Origin: Trichobilharzia regenti
Taxonomy: Eukaryota; Platyhelminthes; Trematoda; Strigeidida; Schistosomatidae
NCBI GenBank assembly: GCA_944472135.2
Contig: OX235264.1
Coordinates: 87,306,319-87,370,318, forward strand
Reading direction: 5' to 3'
DNA length: 64,000 nt
Under the pieces are notes generated by a model. That model was given only the letters and a program-made list of their open reading frames with translations, was not told where the DNA came from and searched no databases. Made by a program: the position numbers and the translations under genes. Below are positions 1 to 11,915 of this stretch, in pieces. The number at the start of each line of letters is the position of its first letter. Position 1 is the stretch's first letter.

Positions 1-895
1 GTTTTAAAACTGTCATCTTATCCCACCCTATTATATGGTTGCGTGTAATTGTATTCAGTGATGTACCTGAACTATTTTCCAGATTTCTTACCTTGTTAGG
101 GACAACTAATCTAGATTTTGCTAGGTTTTTATGCTCCGATAGTTTGACTGACCCCGTTCTACTAATTTGACCTGACAATCATTCCAGCAGGGTATAAGAT
201 AAACTAAACTGTTTTGTCTTAAAGGCTCCACAGGATCCTTTAACCGACAAAGCCCATTTCTAGTTGAGTTTGCAGGTGTGAATGCCACTTTTATTCATGT
301 ACTGTTAATAATTCTGGGTAAGTTTTCCGAGGTTTCTTCCTCGTATAGAAGTATTACTGATGATTGAAATTCCCTGTTTTTAGTGTTGTCATTATTCTGT
401 GCATGCTTGGCATGCATGTCGTCATTATTATTATTATCATCATCAATACCACCACCATTACTATTGATTTTGTTTTCAAATTTTCCTGCAAACTTCCTGA
501 TTAATTTATCCAGGTAATTATTAAGTTTCAAAGCTTCTCTTATATGCCTGATTTCTTATCTTAGATTTTCCCTAGTATTACTTAGTTTTTGTGCCCTGTC
601 ACTCAAACATTCCATCAATCTTACTTCTACTGACATCGGGTGGAATGATCCAAAATCCAAACATCGGTTTGAATCTGTAAGCTTTTGGTAAACACTAGTG
701 TTTAACTTCCCATCTTCTTTCCTTCTTACGCTACAATCTAACATTGGAAGCTCCCTTAACCTGACTTTCCAATTCATAAGTGAATTGAATTGCCTCCACC
801 TTCAAGTTGATATGTTCGAAAAATCTGTTGATGTCCTGTATTCTAAGTACAGTGGATTTGTCATCTGCATACCTCCATTATACAATTCTGAATAG
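1..895 (-). mobile_element. Penelope-like element, 3' coding part, broken
   Basis: Read on the minus strand, this stretch gives pieces of a Penelope-like reverse transcriptase followed by a degenerate GIY-YIG type endonuclease. Near 860-810 there is a YADD catalytic box. At 777-556 comes the conserved PLE block LNTSVYQKLTDSNRCLDF with SFHPMSV after it. At about 290-175 comes VAFTPANSTRNGLC, RLKDPVEPLRQ, then VYLIPCWNDC, the start of the GIY-YIG region. The pieces lie in different frames with stops, so the copy is dead. The outer end (1-60) resembles the tail of the PLE at 13.0-14.2 kb, including the CCCACCCTAT block, so the element probably runs off the window. Confidence 0.8.
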
Positions 896-1393
896 TGCTT
901 ATTGTGACAGAGACATCACTTTATATGCATACTAATGGTAGATATTTTGCTAGAACGTAGACTTTCAAAAAAAAACATACCAGTGATTCACTTACCACTA
1001 TGTTCCATATCGAACAAGGAGTGGTTTTAGAATTAGTCGAAAATTCATCTATTAAAATAATGTCAAAGATTTTAAGGTGTTCCTGTTCATCGATGCGTAT
1101 ACATGATGAGATCGAAGACGCATTTAGTGTTTGTAAGGCTGTTTCTCAGGCTGAAGCAAGTTGTGTAGATTTTTAACACACGATTGTGCATATAAGTCAT
1201 GATTATTTTCTATTGCAGGCCAATTAATTCGAAATAGATGATTTCCTATTAATTCTTATGTAATTTGTTATCTTGTATTCCCTAGTGGTAGCATTCGTTC
1301 CTCTTATACGAGTAGCAGACATATTCGTTGAAGGCGAACAATCAATCTAGAAAAGTATTTGATCATTTTTATGTTTGAAAGCATCGTTCCAGT
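896..1393. other. no recognisable feature
   Basis: AT-rich sequence between a PLE fragment and an RTE-B fragment. I see no coding frame, tRNA-like box or repeat shared with the rest of the window. Confidence 0.4.
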
Positions 1394-2611
1394 GGTGTCT
1401 GTCTATCTGCACATTTGTGCGGCACTTCAAGTCGCCACACTCCATTCCTTGTAGCACACAAAGCAAGAGAAGTAATGCATATTAGAGACAGTAAACAGGG
1501 GCGTGAGACAAAGGAGGAGTAATAACGAAGAACAAAACAGTTTCATTGGAAATCATAAGTCACAAGGAGTGGATGCATCTGCGCCAGCCATTGAGAACGA
1601 TTTTGAGCCATGTCATCAATTCTTTCCACCCATTGGTTTTTACCATCCCGAGGACCCCAGCCTGGAAGTCTACACCTTCCTACGTGGCTTAGACTAACTG
1701 TTGTGGATTTTATTAATTGGTTCGGCCATGTTTTGGTTTGACCGCCGCTAGCTTTTTTCCAGCCTGACCCTATATCGGCTAACATTGCTCATCGAGGAAG
1801 GCGATGACTAGGCTAGGAATACGTAACACATGTCCTAACCATCTCAGTTGATGTAATTTCACAACCTTGTCGATTGATTTCCCCTCCTTACCTAGCACTC
1901 AACCGACGCCTAACCTCAATATTGTTCATCTTATTATACCACTCCACACGGGAGATAGAGCGCAGGCACCTATGATCAAAGACAGCTAGTGTTTTTTCCA
2001 TGTCTTCCACTCTCAGTGGCCAGGTCTCACAGCTGGCCATAAAGGAGGACGGAGTGGACTGATGAGCAGTACACATGCCCTTTGGTCGATAGACAGCCGG
2101 ATATCACGTCTACACCAGAGACGGCGTAAACTGGGATATGCGAAACGAGCCCTCTGTGTCCGTTCTGAGATTTCGTCAGAGATCAACCCGTTGGCGTTGG
2201 CTGATGGTACTTCCCAAATAAGTGAAGCGGTCAACGTGCTCTACCACTTCACTCCCTATTTCTAATCTAGGAGTCGGTGTAGTCCAGTCCTGTACCATCA
2301 TCTTGCATTTGGCGGGAGCGTATCGCATGCCAAACATTCGAAGATCGCTACTTATCAAGGTGTTCAGAAGACTCTGCTCTATTGTGTCAGCGTCCTCGCC
2401 TAGGAGGGAGGACTATATCGTCTGCATATTCTAAGTCAACGAGATTATTCCCTGGTAGCAAGTCAATCCCTGAGTCTCTGAAGTGAGTAAGGGTTAGTCC
2501 ATTAACACATCTATGATGAAATTGAATAGAAAAGGGGATAATGGGCAGCGCATCCTTGACGGACACCACTAGTCGTCACCACTTCAGATGACAACTCGCC
2601 GTAAGCCCTCA
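1394..2611 (-). mobile_element. RTE-B LINE, 5'-truncated and decayed copy
   Basis: This stretch is collinear with the 3' part of the full-length RTE-B at 42261-46031. It includes the YADDIV reverse-transcriptase box (around 2430) and the C-terminal segment with MLADIGSGWKKASGGQTKTW. It ends with the TGTCTGTCTATCTG 3' terminus. Frameshifts and stops break the reading frame several times. Homology stops at about 2611, just past the RT box, so this is an ordinary 5'-truncated LINE insertion. It is clearly older than the copies at 11120-11529 and 42261-46031. Confidence 0.85.
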
Positions 2612-3790
2612 GTGTTGATGTATGGGACTATTGTTGGAAGTGTCTAGTAGTAGGTGGGCACAGTGTTCTTAACCAAGAAGGTGATTAAAACACTAAATAT
2701 CCTTGTGGTTTGCATTTTTTTGTATGACTAGTTGTTGTCTGAATTAAGCAGCCATCTTATGTGAAAACAAGTTAGATCAGGGAAAGGAAGCTGAAGATAA
2801 TCAGATCACAGTGGCTCAGCAATCCATTAATTTACTGTGTACACCTTTTGATTGGCATTGACGTCGTTCAACCTTTCTTGTTTATGTATGATTTCTGTCT
2901 GTTTTGATTACGTCATGTTATTTATTCATTACTATTTTAAATGTCATTGCTTTGTTCAGATTTGAGATTTTTCTCACTTGTCATCTAAAAAAGCTTAAGC
3001 CAATTCTAACTTAAATAACGTAATACTACTCATAAAGTTGTTTGAAATTTGTTTTGAACTTTATTTTTAGAAATCTTAATTTCGCAGAAAATGTTGTTTT
3101 GTTTTTCTTTGACACTTCGTGTACTTATGAAATATGACAGCTTGGATCACTGCACTACACTGAAACTCGTTTAGTCAGGTGGTGTATTGAATGTCTTTCC
3201 ATTTTAGTGACATACCGTCTCATGATTTATGTGTGTAGCGTAGATGAAACAGTATCATGTGTGTTCTTAGATATCATTATCGCTTTGATTGCCTTGCTAA
3301 GCATTGAAATTGATGCTTAAAGCATCCACCTACCTGTTGTAACCTTTGATGGATACTGAAACTGTACATTTTTTTAGTTATGATGTTATGCTGCTAGAAT
3401 AGTAGTCAGTATTATGGCTGTGTAAATCTTACAAGGTATTTCACTGTGGAGCAGACTGAGGTTCCTCATATTGTTAGGTGTCTTTTTTGCAACAAAACTG
3501 AATTTTAGATTAATGTAGTTATGTGCGATTCAGACAGTTAATATAGTATTATAAAATTATTCAAAATAATCCTGTAATATATTTACAAAATTAGACATTG
3601 TGAAGCGTTCAGAAAAATCTTGCTCTGATTTGCCTAAACACTAGAATTATTATAAACACTTTTACAATGATTGAGTGAAACTTCACTCTGAAATTGCTCT
3701 AGGGAATTCATAAGATGCCTAAAGTTGACAGCGTTTGACTTTTTTTTAATAAAACTTCTTTTGACTTATTTTTCACTTTTGTAATTTCAG
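2612..3790. other. probable intron upstream of the 3791-6444 exon
   Basis: No coding frame was found. The sequence ends in a T-rich tract and TTTTGTAATTTCAG, a good splice acceptor, directly before the long + strand exon. I therefore read it as the last part of an intron. The RTE-B copy and the PLE to its left may lie in the same intron. Confidence 0.45.
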
Positions 3791-6444
3791 CTGTTCATCA
3801 TGAAGAGTTTATACTCAGTGGAACATTACGTCAAGAGTTGGACTTTGATGCATACCAAATTCAATATGTGAACGCATTACGTAATGGTCTTAAAGCTGCT
3901 GTTGCCGCGGCTGCAGCTGCATTTTCTAACAGTAATAATAATAATAACACCGCCTGTAGCATTAATCCACCAATTACTGTGATACCTCCGCCTACATCAT
4001 TGAGATTTGGAAATACTTCTTCTGTTCACAGTATTCATAATGCTATAATTTTACCGCAAACATCATCTGCGTCGTCAGTTGATGGAAATATTCCTCATGG
4101 TCAATTAGATACTTCAACAGCTATTCGTGAAGTTCACTTGTCTTCCCCTATTAATTTAAATAATTCCAATCAACAGTTGAATGTTCCTTCGTCCTATCAG
4201 ACTGTCAGTGTGTCGGCTGTTTCTAAGACTTCCCAATCATCTGTGCCCACTGAAGTTAAATCTCTCTTGTCTAGCAATAATAATAATCGTAATACTACCG
4301 AGGATCCTCATCCTTATTCGCTTGTTTCCGCTTATAAGTCCTCAAATGATACACAATCATTTTTAAATCATCCACAAATAACTTCATCTGAAACACCATG
4401 CCAACCAGTTATCAGTAGCACAATTTCTCGTCTTGTGTCTGTCGTTCCCACGATCACTAAAGCAGATACAAACCTAAGTTATCTTCTATCAAGATCTAGT
4501 AATACATTAGATCAAATCCCTACAACAAATTTACCTATTACAACTTCGTCGTTATCATCTTATGCATTGTCGTCAACAGTCTCACCAACTACTCGGACAT
4601 CATCACAACCGCAACAGTCACTGTCGGCGTCACGCCAAGATTTTGTTAACATTCAATCAGAGTCAGGAATTACTGGTCTCTCTCATAGTGCCTCATCTAA
4701 ATCAATATCAGACTTAATTATATCAGTTTGTACAATGGATGCGTGTGTAGTAACCAATCCATTGCTTTCAAGTAGTAATAATAATAATAATGGTAGCACT
4801 AGCATGCTTCCGCCGAAGTCATCTGTTACCGCCTATATATCTGGTCTTGACAACAACACTAGTAAACGACATATAATTGGAAGTAATCGTTCTAGCAGTT
4901 TACTGTTAACTGGTGTTAATCCTGTTTCTGACACATTTTTATCTTCAATACCCAGTCAAGATATGAGACAAACAATTATACATCGTCCAGTAACACCGTT
5001 AACAGCAATGATTGTAGCAGCAGAATCAGGAGTTGGCGATCTAATGAACCCATTACCTATTGGTGATACAGATGATGCTATCGGTTCAGTACCTACTTTT
5101 ATAATACCAAAATCCAATAGTTATCGAAGTCAAATATCAGGTGTATCTGTTTCACCCTTACCTGTTAATGCTTCTGTCAATTTGAATGCACGTATAGCTG
5201 CAGCTGATGCGAATGCCGTAGCAAGTGCAACTGCTGCAGCAGCTAGTGCACTTAGTAGCAGTAATAATAATAATAACAGTAATAGTGGTAAAAGCAGCAG
5301 TAGTAGTAATAACACTGATATACTGAGTAAAACAGTTTTAGGATTATCAGTTTCAACGCCTGGTCTATCAATTCGATCGCCTAGAAGTACTATACTTACT
5401 AATAATCCATTACATCCTTCTGAATTGATTGATACATCATCAAGACATATATTAACTAATATTCAACAAACCTTAACAAAACCATCATCACAGACACCAT
5501 CGGCAGATGTCACTTCATTGGATGTAGTCAAGACCTTTATCAAAAGTCAAGTTGACGGTACAGTTCATAGTTCCAATATCGACTGTGATACTACCATTAC
5601 TGCTAGTAATAATAATAATATGACTACCACCACGTCTACTGTTATTGATAATAATACCAACAATCGTATCATTATTAGTAGTACCAGTAATGTGGATATA
5701 ACTACATCGACTGACAGTTTCGTCAATTGTGGATCTATTCAGCCTTTTTCTTCTGGACAACAGTCTTCTAATATATTAATTTCTACTTCAGTATTGAATA
5801 CAAAAGATGATCTAGTTAATTTTTCAAATTCATTTACTCCGCAAAAGATGGATACAACATCAATAACAACAACAACCGCTCCAATAACATTAGATCTGTT
5901 CAATCCTTCCAATCTCTTAGTTTCTGATGGATCTGGTTACTTTACGACAAACTCAACCAAATCATCACCAACTTCAACATTATGTTCATCTAATTCAGAC
6001 GTTTCCATATTGAAAGAACAATCGTCTGATTTCCTTTCTGTAACTGATTTCAAATACGAAATCAATATTAGCCGAAATACTTCCATATCAAATAGTAATA
6101 ATAATAATAGTGAAAATGCTGATATTTATATTTCCAATGTAGATACTACTAATACAAATACTACTGTTACATGTACCAGTAATAATGACAAGTGTAACAG
6201 TATTATTTCCACAACCCCTTTAACTGACGTTTATTATCCTCACCTAACTAATGATAATACGTATGGCAGCAATAATACACTTACATTTGAATCAGTCGCT
6301 TCTGATATACAATTAGTTACTTCGAGCACAACACCCTCATCTTTATCTTCATCATCCTCGTCGACATTGGTGACATCAGCACCAATGATGTCCTCATTAT
6401 CAACAACAAACACAACTACTCTATTTGATGATCATATAGGCTGA
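3791..6444 (+). CDS. terminal exon of an unidentified Asn/Ser/Thr-rich protein
   Basis: This is a 2.65-kb open frame of about 883 codons ending in TGA at 6442-6444. I start it at 3791, after the acceptor TTTGTAATTTCAG; the frame is open back to that site and the intron phase is 1. No convincing start codon exists, so upstream exons lie outside this stretch. The first 35 residues look like a structured, mixed-charge segment (HHEEFILSGTLRQELDFDAY and on) running into an Ala run. The rest is Ser/Thr/Asn-rich with repeated poly-Asn tracts made of AAT codons, a second Ala-rich stretch near 5195-5260, and a C-terminal Ser/Thr block ending in LFDDHIG. I see no transmembrane segment or catalytic motif. 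Long, disordered Asn/Ser-rich tails are common in flatworm regulatory proteins, so a transcription or RNA-binding factor is plausible, but this is inference. I do not recognise the family. Confidence 0.8.
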
Positions 6445-6621
6445 GAAAGTGAGTTCTAAGTTGTAATTTGTTCTATTATTTCTGCATCAATTTTCTTGTT
6501 ATACCTATATTTTTAGATATTTAAAGCAACCTAGTGGTAATACGTGCACATTACTTTGAGGATATGTTAGGTTTAGTATATTAGACTGTATACCCTGTAG
6601 TTCAGGTGGATGATTTTGACA

Positions 6622-6966
6622 TAGTTGTGTTCTTTAAGCCGTATGGTTTACTTGAGAAGCTCTCATCATCTTACTAGGTAACACCTTCAGCCCGTGCTTC
6701 AATTTGAGGTGAGCTTTTAAATTTCTCCACGAGTTTATTAGTTTTCTCTCCTGAGGGCCTTGAACGTGATTGGTTGCTTTCGTCTGTTTTCACGCCCTGT
6801 AGTCTACTTGTATTTGTGTTTATTGTTCCCTTGACCTGAAGTTTAATTTTTGTGCATAAGATTTTCCTCTCGTGGATTGGTAAATTTTATCTATGTTGTT
6901 AATGAGCCTGTTAACCGCCGATTCACCAGAATACCAGGCTTGTAAAAATCCTCTGCCTGATATTTG
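6622..6966 (-). repeat. inverted copy of PLE 3' end (left arm)
   Basis: About 345 bases that are the reverse complement of 7527-7890 with scattered mismatches. The arm lacks about 20 bases near its inner end that the other arm has. It begins TAGTTGTGTTCT and contains ACCAGGCTTGTAAAAAT, matched in inverted form at the other side. Confidence 0.85.
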
Positions 6967-7526
6967 AAAGTCATCCCAGTCCCACATAGGTCATATACTC
7001 AATTACAACAACAACAACAACCCAATAACAGAGCTAGGACTCATTACAGCACTCTTACCTTAAATAAAAATGAAGAGAATATCTCATGGACGCCTTCCAA
7101 AAGAGTATATATCTATGAAACTTCATCAAAAGATATCTACCCCCTAGCCAACCAACCAGATCAAATCCCCTCAAGGAAAACACAAAGAAAATCATTTTAC
7201 CATATATATATATATATATAACGTCTCTGTAATGACTTCAAGACTTTTCAAACCTTTAGCGATTGATGTCACACATAAACCATCAAAATCACTTCCCTCA
7301 GCTCCGTGTCAGCCAAAAGATTCAACAGCGAAGGAAGACAAAGCCAACATCATTTACAAAATAAATTACAACGACTGCGAAAAAAACACTACTTTGGCCA
7401 AAGTGGACACCCTCTCGATCCTCGCTTCCATGAACACTAACTAGTCGTCAAAAGACATGATATCCACTCCCTCATTTCGCTGCGCACAGGTAACCAAAGA
7501 CATCAGTTCGACTGAGACGACGTTCG

Positions 7527-7890
7527 AATATTAGGCAGAGTAAACACCAAGAACTCCAGAGAATTTTTACAAGCCTGGTATTCTAGTGAATCGGCGGTTA
7601 ACAGGCTCATTAACAACATAGATAAAATTTACCAATCCACGAGAGGAAAATCTTATGCACAAAAATTAAACTTCAGGTCAAGGGAACAATAAACACAAAT
7701 ACAAGTAGACTACAGGGCGTGAAAACAGACGAAAGCAACCAATCACGTTCAAGGCCCTCAGGAGAGAAAACTAATAAACTCGTGGAGAAATTTAAAAGCT
7801 CACCTCAAATTGAAGCACGGGCTGAAGGTGTTACCTAGTAAGGTGATGAGAGCTTCGTAAGTAAACCATACGGCTCAGAGAACACAACTA
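7527..7890 (+). repeat. PLE 3' end (right arm of inverted repeat)
   Basis: The sense copy of the arm. It encodes the last residues of the PLE endonuclease domain and then the 3' untranslated end. The terminal motif CTCAGAGAACACA recurs at the PLE ends near 15.3, 16.06 and 29.0 kb. Confidence 0.85.
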
Positions 7891-8239
7891 CATAAAAAAC
7901 CCATTCTTATAGTTGTGATCTACTATTATAAATTTTCATTACAAGACACTATTACTTATTTGGGGTTTAACTCTATCGTTATTACTACCGTTGTAGTACT
8001 GTATAATGACTTAGCTTTTTTTGTATCTTATATCTGCAAATGTAGTTGATGAAAGCGATTCAAGAAAATGGTTATCACAGAAAGCTGTAGAATATCATCG
8101 AACCAAGGAAGGTAGTTGTATGAAGCAGATAAAAAATAAGACATAATCTAGGTGGAGATAAAGCACGAATACATCTGTTCATACCTGACATGTCTTAAGC
8201 ATCTAAAGCAATGCAGATTTACAACTCGGCAAACAGGCA
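7891..8239. other. no recognisable feature
   Basis: Short AT-rich spacer between a PLE and an RTE-B copy. I see nothing I can name. Confidence 0.35.
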
Positions 8240-9624
8240 TCACTTACCAGAACTCTGGTTTCTACGGTCATAGATGTATCTAGTGTTTCGGATACACGTA
8301 TACTCAACCCCACCATGCCAGCAAGGCGAATCTGAAAAATTCACCTTATGGGTGTCAGGAGACTTCAACCATTTCGCGAGGACTCTCAGTTGTAAGGATA
8401 ACATTCACTGCTAGCTCAGGAAAATCTCTATTCGACATGACCTCAGTGGATAGTCGTATGTGTGCCGTCTGTTTGAATGGATCCGTAAGAAGGAAGGACT
8501 GCGTTGCCCCTCGATGTCTTTTCATTATCTCCGTCTACACCCCAATCTATTACAGTTCGGACGAAATTAAGAATGAGTTCTACGAAAGGCTATCTAGTTT
8601 GCTGCAAAAAGCAAAACGCTCAGATGTAGTCGTTTTAGCAGGCGAATTCAATACCCAAGTGGGGAAGTTGTGTCAATCTGAGAAGTATATTAGTAGCACC
8701 TACGGAGTTCTTTGTCGACAATCCGACAACGGTGATTATCTACTGTTCTGTCCCGATAGTTATATGTTCCTGGTCAGCACTAATTTCAAACAAGATAGAC
8801 ATTGCCTAACCTGGCGGTCGCTATCACATAGCAACAAGCCATCATTGATGAGAGTTAGTAGAAGACTGTCATTCTTTCTGGAACATGTGCGTAGGCACCG
8901 ATGACGGCCTGCTCCGTGCAAACTTATACCTAAGACTGAACGGAAATAAAAAGCAGACAGCAGTGAAGCGGTTATGCCCCCAAATTGATCATGACAATGA
9001 GTCCCTATTTAAGGAAGCTTGGCACTTTTGAGAAGCAATTTTACTTGTCTACAGCCACGATCAATTTGCTCAGCATTCAACACCTGCCTGAATCAAATGT
9101 CGACACCGGTCCTGTGAATTAAGATAAAAAGACTAATGCTTATCTGAAACGAAAGGAGGCCAGCAGCAGGTCCCAATGGAATGACTCCAGAGGTGTTTAA
9201 GGACGGTGATGACAAATTGCTGTCTGGGTTAACTTAGGTATTAAGCAATGTTTGGGAATCAGAGACTGGTGTAAATCATTGCTTATCCCAGCATACAAGA
9301 AGGGAGACAAGTCTTCCTGTGACAATCATAGAGGGATTAGCTTAACGAATATGTTATCTAAAGCTCTAGGTTCAATATTCATGCAAAGACTAAATGGTGC
9401 TCGGGAGAAACAAACTTCTTTAGGCTAGGAAGAGGGTGTACTGATCATATCTTCACCCTTCGACAAATCCTGGAACATAGTCAAACTTGCCGCCGTCAAG
9501 ACTTGTCTTATTTCTTAACCTGAAGACAGAATTCGACACTGTTGACTGAGAGGTTCTGTGGCAATGTTTCGCCGTGATGAAAGTGCCAAGGAAATATATC
9601 GCACTTATCAAAGCACTCTACTCG

Positions 9625-10099
9625 TAAGATATAATAGTGTGAAATATCCCCATATCATGAATTAAAAGTCCATCTAAACGAAGAATATTCTAAGTATCCC
9701 TCCACCTGTTTGTTTTCATAAATTGGTTGTTTCATGATTAACTTTTCACTGCAGTCTTATTGTCTCCTTTTTAATGCACACTGCTTCTTACTAGCTACTC
9801 ACCTGATACCTTTTATAACCTTGATCTGACTTTTCAATTTTCCTTCCCTACATTGTATCATTTTATTATGACTAGTCACCACCATGGTCTCTCATTTTAC
9901 AATATTTTGTAATTGAATCCAGCTCAATACGTTTGCCACTATTTATTTTCTCATCCTATGACAAATCTTTTATTCTACGTAAAAAATGTATCCACTGCAT
10001 AATTGCCCATTATTGTGACGATAAATATTATATTTTATAATTGTAATAACCTGAAGAGAATTTATTGGAAAGGATATTCTTCATTCAGGTTGACTTTTA
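9625..10099. mobile_element. 475-base unclassified insertion with 10-base direct repeats
   Basis: The RTE-B frame stops at 9624 and resumes at 10100. Both edges carry the same ten bases, ACTCTACTCG (9615-9624 and 10100-10109), as expected for a target-site duplication. The insert is AT-rich with no coding frame. Near its right end it has the inverted pair AACCTGAA...TTCAGGTT. It is not TG...CA bounded, so not an LTR, and has no tRNA-like head. I cannot place it in a family. Confidence 0.6.
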
Positions 10100-10399
10100 A
10101 CTCTACTCGCACTCACGCAACCAGGTAAGAGCTTACTGCGAGTTGCCACCTGAAGTGGTGACAGATATTTACATTTTGTCTCCCGTGGTAATTGATATAA
10201 TCTGGTGAGTTGGATTGAGGTTAGGTGTGGAGTGCTTAATAAGGAGGGTATTTTAATCAATGAGTCGTCGGAGATGGCTAAGACACGTATCGCACATGCC
10301 TAGCTGTCACCTTCCTCTACAGGCAATGTCACCTGACATGAGATTAGGTTGGAAAAAAGTGGTGGTCAAGCCAAAACTTGACATCAGTCTTTGACCCCT

Positions 10400-10711
10400 T
10401 GTTATGATGCTAGATCTTTTGTCACGAGGTCACTGCTTAACTACTGACCAGTGCCCACTTAACTGGTAAGGCAGAACACGCGAGAATTAGCGGTAAAACC
10501 AGGTTTTTTTATTATGACAAAAGTGACTGTATTTATACAAAAATAAGGTAGACTGGAAATCAACCAATCCGGTTGAGAGTTTGGAATTGTGCAAGCGTCC
10601 AATCAGAAAGCAGGACAATTGCATGTCAACGACTTGTTAATAACGCGATAATAACTTGACTGAGACATGATAATGACCTGATAATTGCATGTGTTTTGCC
10701 TCTTCCTAACA
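10400..10711. mobile_element. probable solo LTR (312 bases)
   Basis: The segment starts TGTTATGATG and ends CTTCCTAACA, so its ends form the TGTTA...TAACA inverted pair typical of LTRs. It interrupts the 3' part of the RTE-B copy. Inside are CCAATC/CCAATCAG boxes and a TATTTATACA TATA-like element, as in an LTR promoter. Flanking five-mers CCCCT and CCCCC differ at one base, so the target duplication is imperfect. No internal retroviral-type coding sequence is attached. Confidence 0.55.
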
Positions 10712-11119
10712 CCCCCGACCAGGGTCCTCAGGATGCTTAGAACTAATACTTGGAGACTTTTGGTTACATAACTCGAAAACGTTCTCAGTGGCCCAGGTGC
10801 ATTCACCTTTTGTGATCTGACATATCCAACAAAACCCTATTGTTTCTTCTGTTACTATTTCTTCTGCCTCACATTTGTGCTTATTATTGTCCTTTAAGTT
10901 TTTTCCTGTCTTTTGTCTTCCTTTGTATGCTTCACGGAGTGTGGGGCTACTCAAACTGTTGCACTTCTGTGCAAAGTACTGTGTCGAAACTAATCGGTCA
11001 ACAATCTCTAACTAATGATCCCTTGCATTCTGTAGACACTAATAGGCGGAGTTACACCATCCTAATCATAATTCAATGTCTGTAACAATGAAGTCTACTA
11101 GAGTCATATCTATCAGTAC

Positions 11120-11529
11120 TGTCTGTCTGTCTGTTTTCGACATAGAACTTTGCACAAATGTGCGGAAGTTCAAGTCGCCACATTCCGTGTAGCACGCGAA
11201 GCAAGAGAAGAAAGTACAAGAAAAGCATAATAGAAACAGTGAGCAGAGGTGTGAGACAAAGGAGTAATAAAGAAATACAAAACAATTTCATTGAAGATCA
11301 TAAGTCACAGGGAGTGGATGCATCTGCGCCACTGAGAACGATTTTGAGCCATGTCACCAATTGTTTCCAACCATAGATTTTTACCGTCCCGAGGACCCCA
11401 GCCTGGAAGTCTACACCTTCCTACGTGGCTAAGACCAACTGTTGTGGATTTCATTGACTGATGCCAAGTTTTTGTTTGACCGCCGCTAGCTTTTTTCCAG
11501 CCTGACCCTATATCCGCTAACATAGCTAA
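11120..11529 (-). mobile_element. young RTE-B insertion, 410-base 3' end
   Basis: This is a strongly 5'-truncated RTE-B copy flanked by a perfect 15-base target duplication, CATATCTATCAGTAC, at 11105-11119 and 11530-11544. Its sequence is almost identical to the 3' end of the full-length copy at 42261-42670, including the C-terminal codons and the TCTG tract. It lies head-on to the older RTE-B copy just before it. Confidence 0.92.
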
Positions 11530-11668
11530 CATATCTATCAGTACATCTCTGATGAAGCCAAATAAAAATTATGACAGTCATAATTCCTGGCTAGCACCGT
11601 CTGTTGTTGTTGTTTCCTCTTCTTACGACATCTCCCTATAAGCTGTTACATGGTTGCATGAGTTTGAG

Positions 11669-11905
11669 TTTTTTATTCCTTTACGTTCCCAGTGGAACAT
11701 AAGACTTCAAGCTAGAGGCTTGAAGTTTCGGTATCAGTGGTATTTACTTCTACGGGATGGGTTTGCTAGCTTTATGCCCGACCATACCTATCTACAAGTT
11801 TTATTACTGGCTTAGCGAAGTAAAGGATTGCGTCGACCGGGAATCAAACCCCGAACGGCCTGTGGCGTGGTTGGTGAGCATTCTACCGCTGTGCCATCGG
11901 TGCAC
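11669..11905 (-). mobile_element. type-2 SINE (tRNA-headed, RTE-A-like tail)
   Basis: On the minus strand the unit starts with a tRNA-like head (GGCACAGCGGTAGAATGCT, then B box GGTTTGATTCC). It continues with CCTTTACTTCGCTAAGCC and ends GTTCCACTGGGAACGTAAAG plus an A/T tail. Near-identical ten-mers TGAGTTTGAG (11659-11668) and TGAGTTCGAG (11906-11915) flank it as target duplication. Confidence 0.8.
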
Positions 11906-11915
11906 TGAGTTCGAG

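Larger units (their letters stand above)
6622..7890 (+). mobile_element. Penelope-like element with inverted copy of its own 3' end
   Basis: The body (about 6967-7526) encodes on the + strand the end of a PLE protein. A Lys/Pro-rich linker (RLFKPLAIDVTHKPSKS, APCQPKD) leads to IIYKINYNDCEK. After a frame change it continues HYFGQSGHPLDPRFHEH, the GIY-YIG signature region of PLE endonucleases. Coding similarity continues into the right arm (FLQAWYSSESAVNRLINN). The left arm, 6622-6966, is the reverse complement of that right arm. The element is 5'-truncated, lacks the reverse transcriptase and has a frameshift in the endonuclease, so it is not functional. I found no clear target duplication. 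Confidence 0.8.
8240..11001 (+). mobile_element. RTE-B LINE copy split by two insertions
   Basis: This + strand copy starts in the endonuclease part. Around 8437-8880 it gives VDSRMCAVCLNGSVRRK, VVVLAGEFN and the HCLTWRS region matching the full-length RTE-B. It continues through the RT template-binding region (9170-9624, including GDKSSCDNHRGISL) with many frame breaks. It is interrupted by a 475-base insert at 9625-10099 and a probable solo LTR at 10400-10711. The C-terminal and 3' part resume at 10100-10399 and 10712-11001, ending in GTCGAAACTAATCGG. Mutations and internal gaps show an old, inactive copy. Confidence 0.8.
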
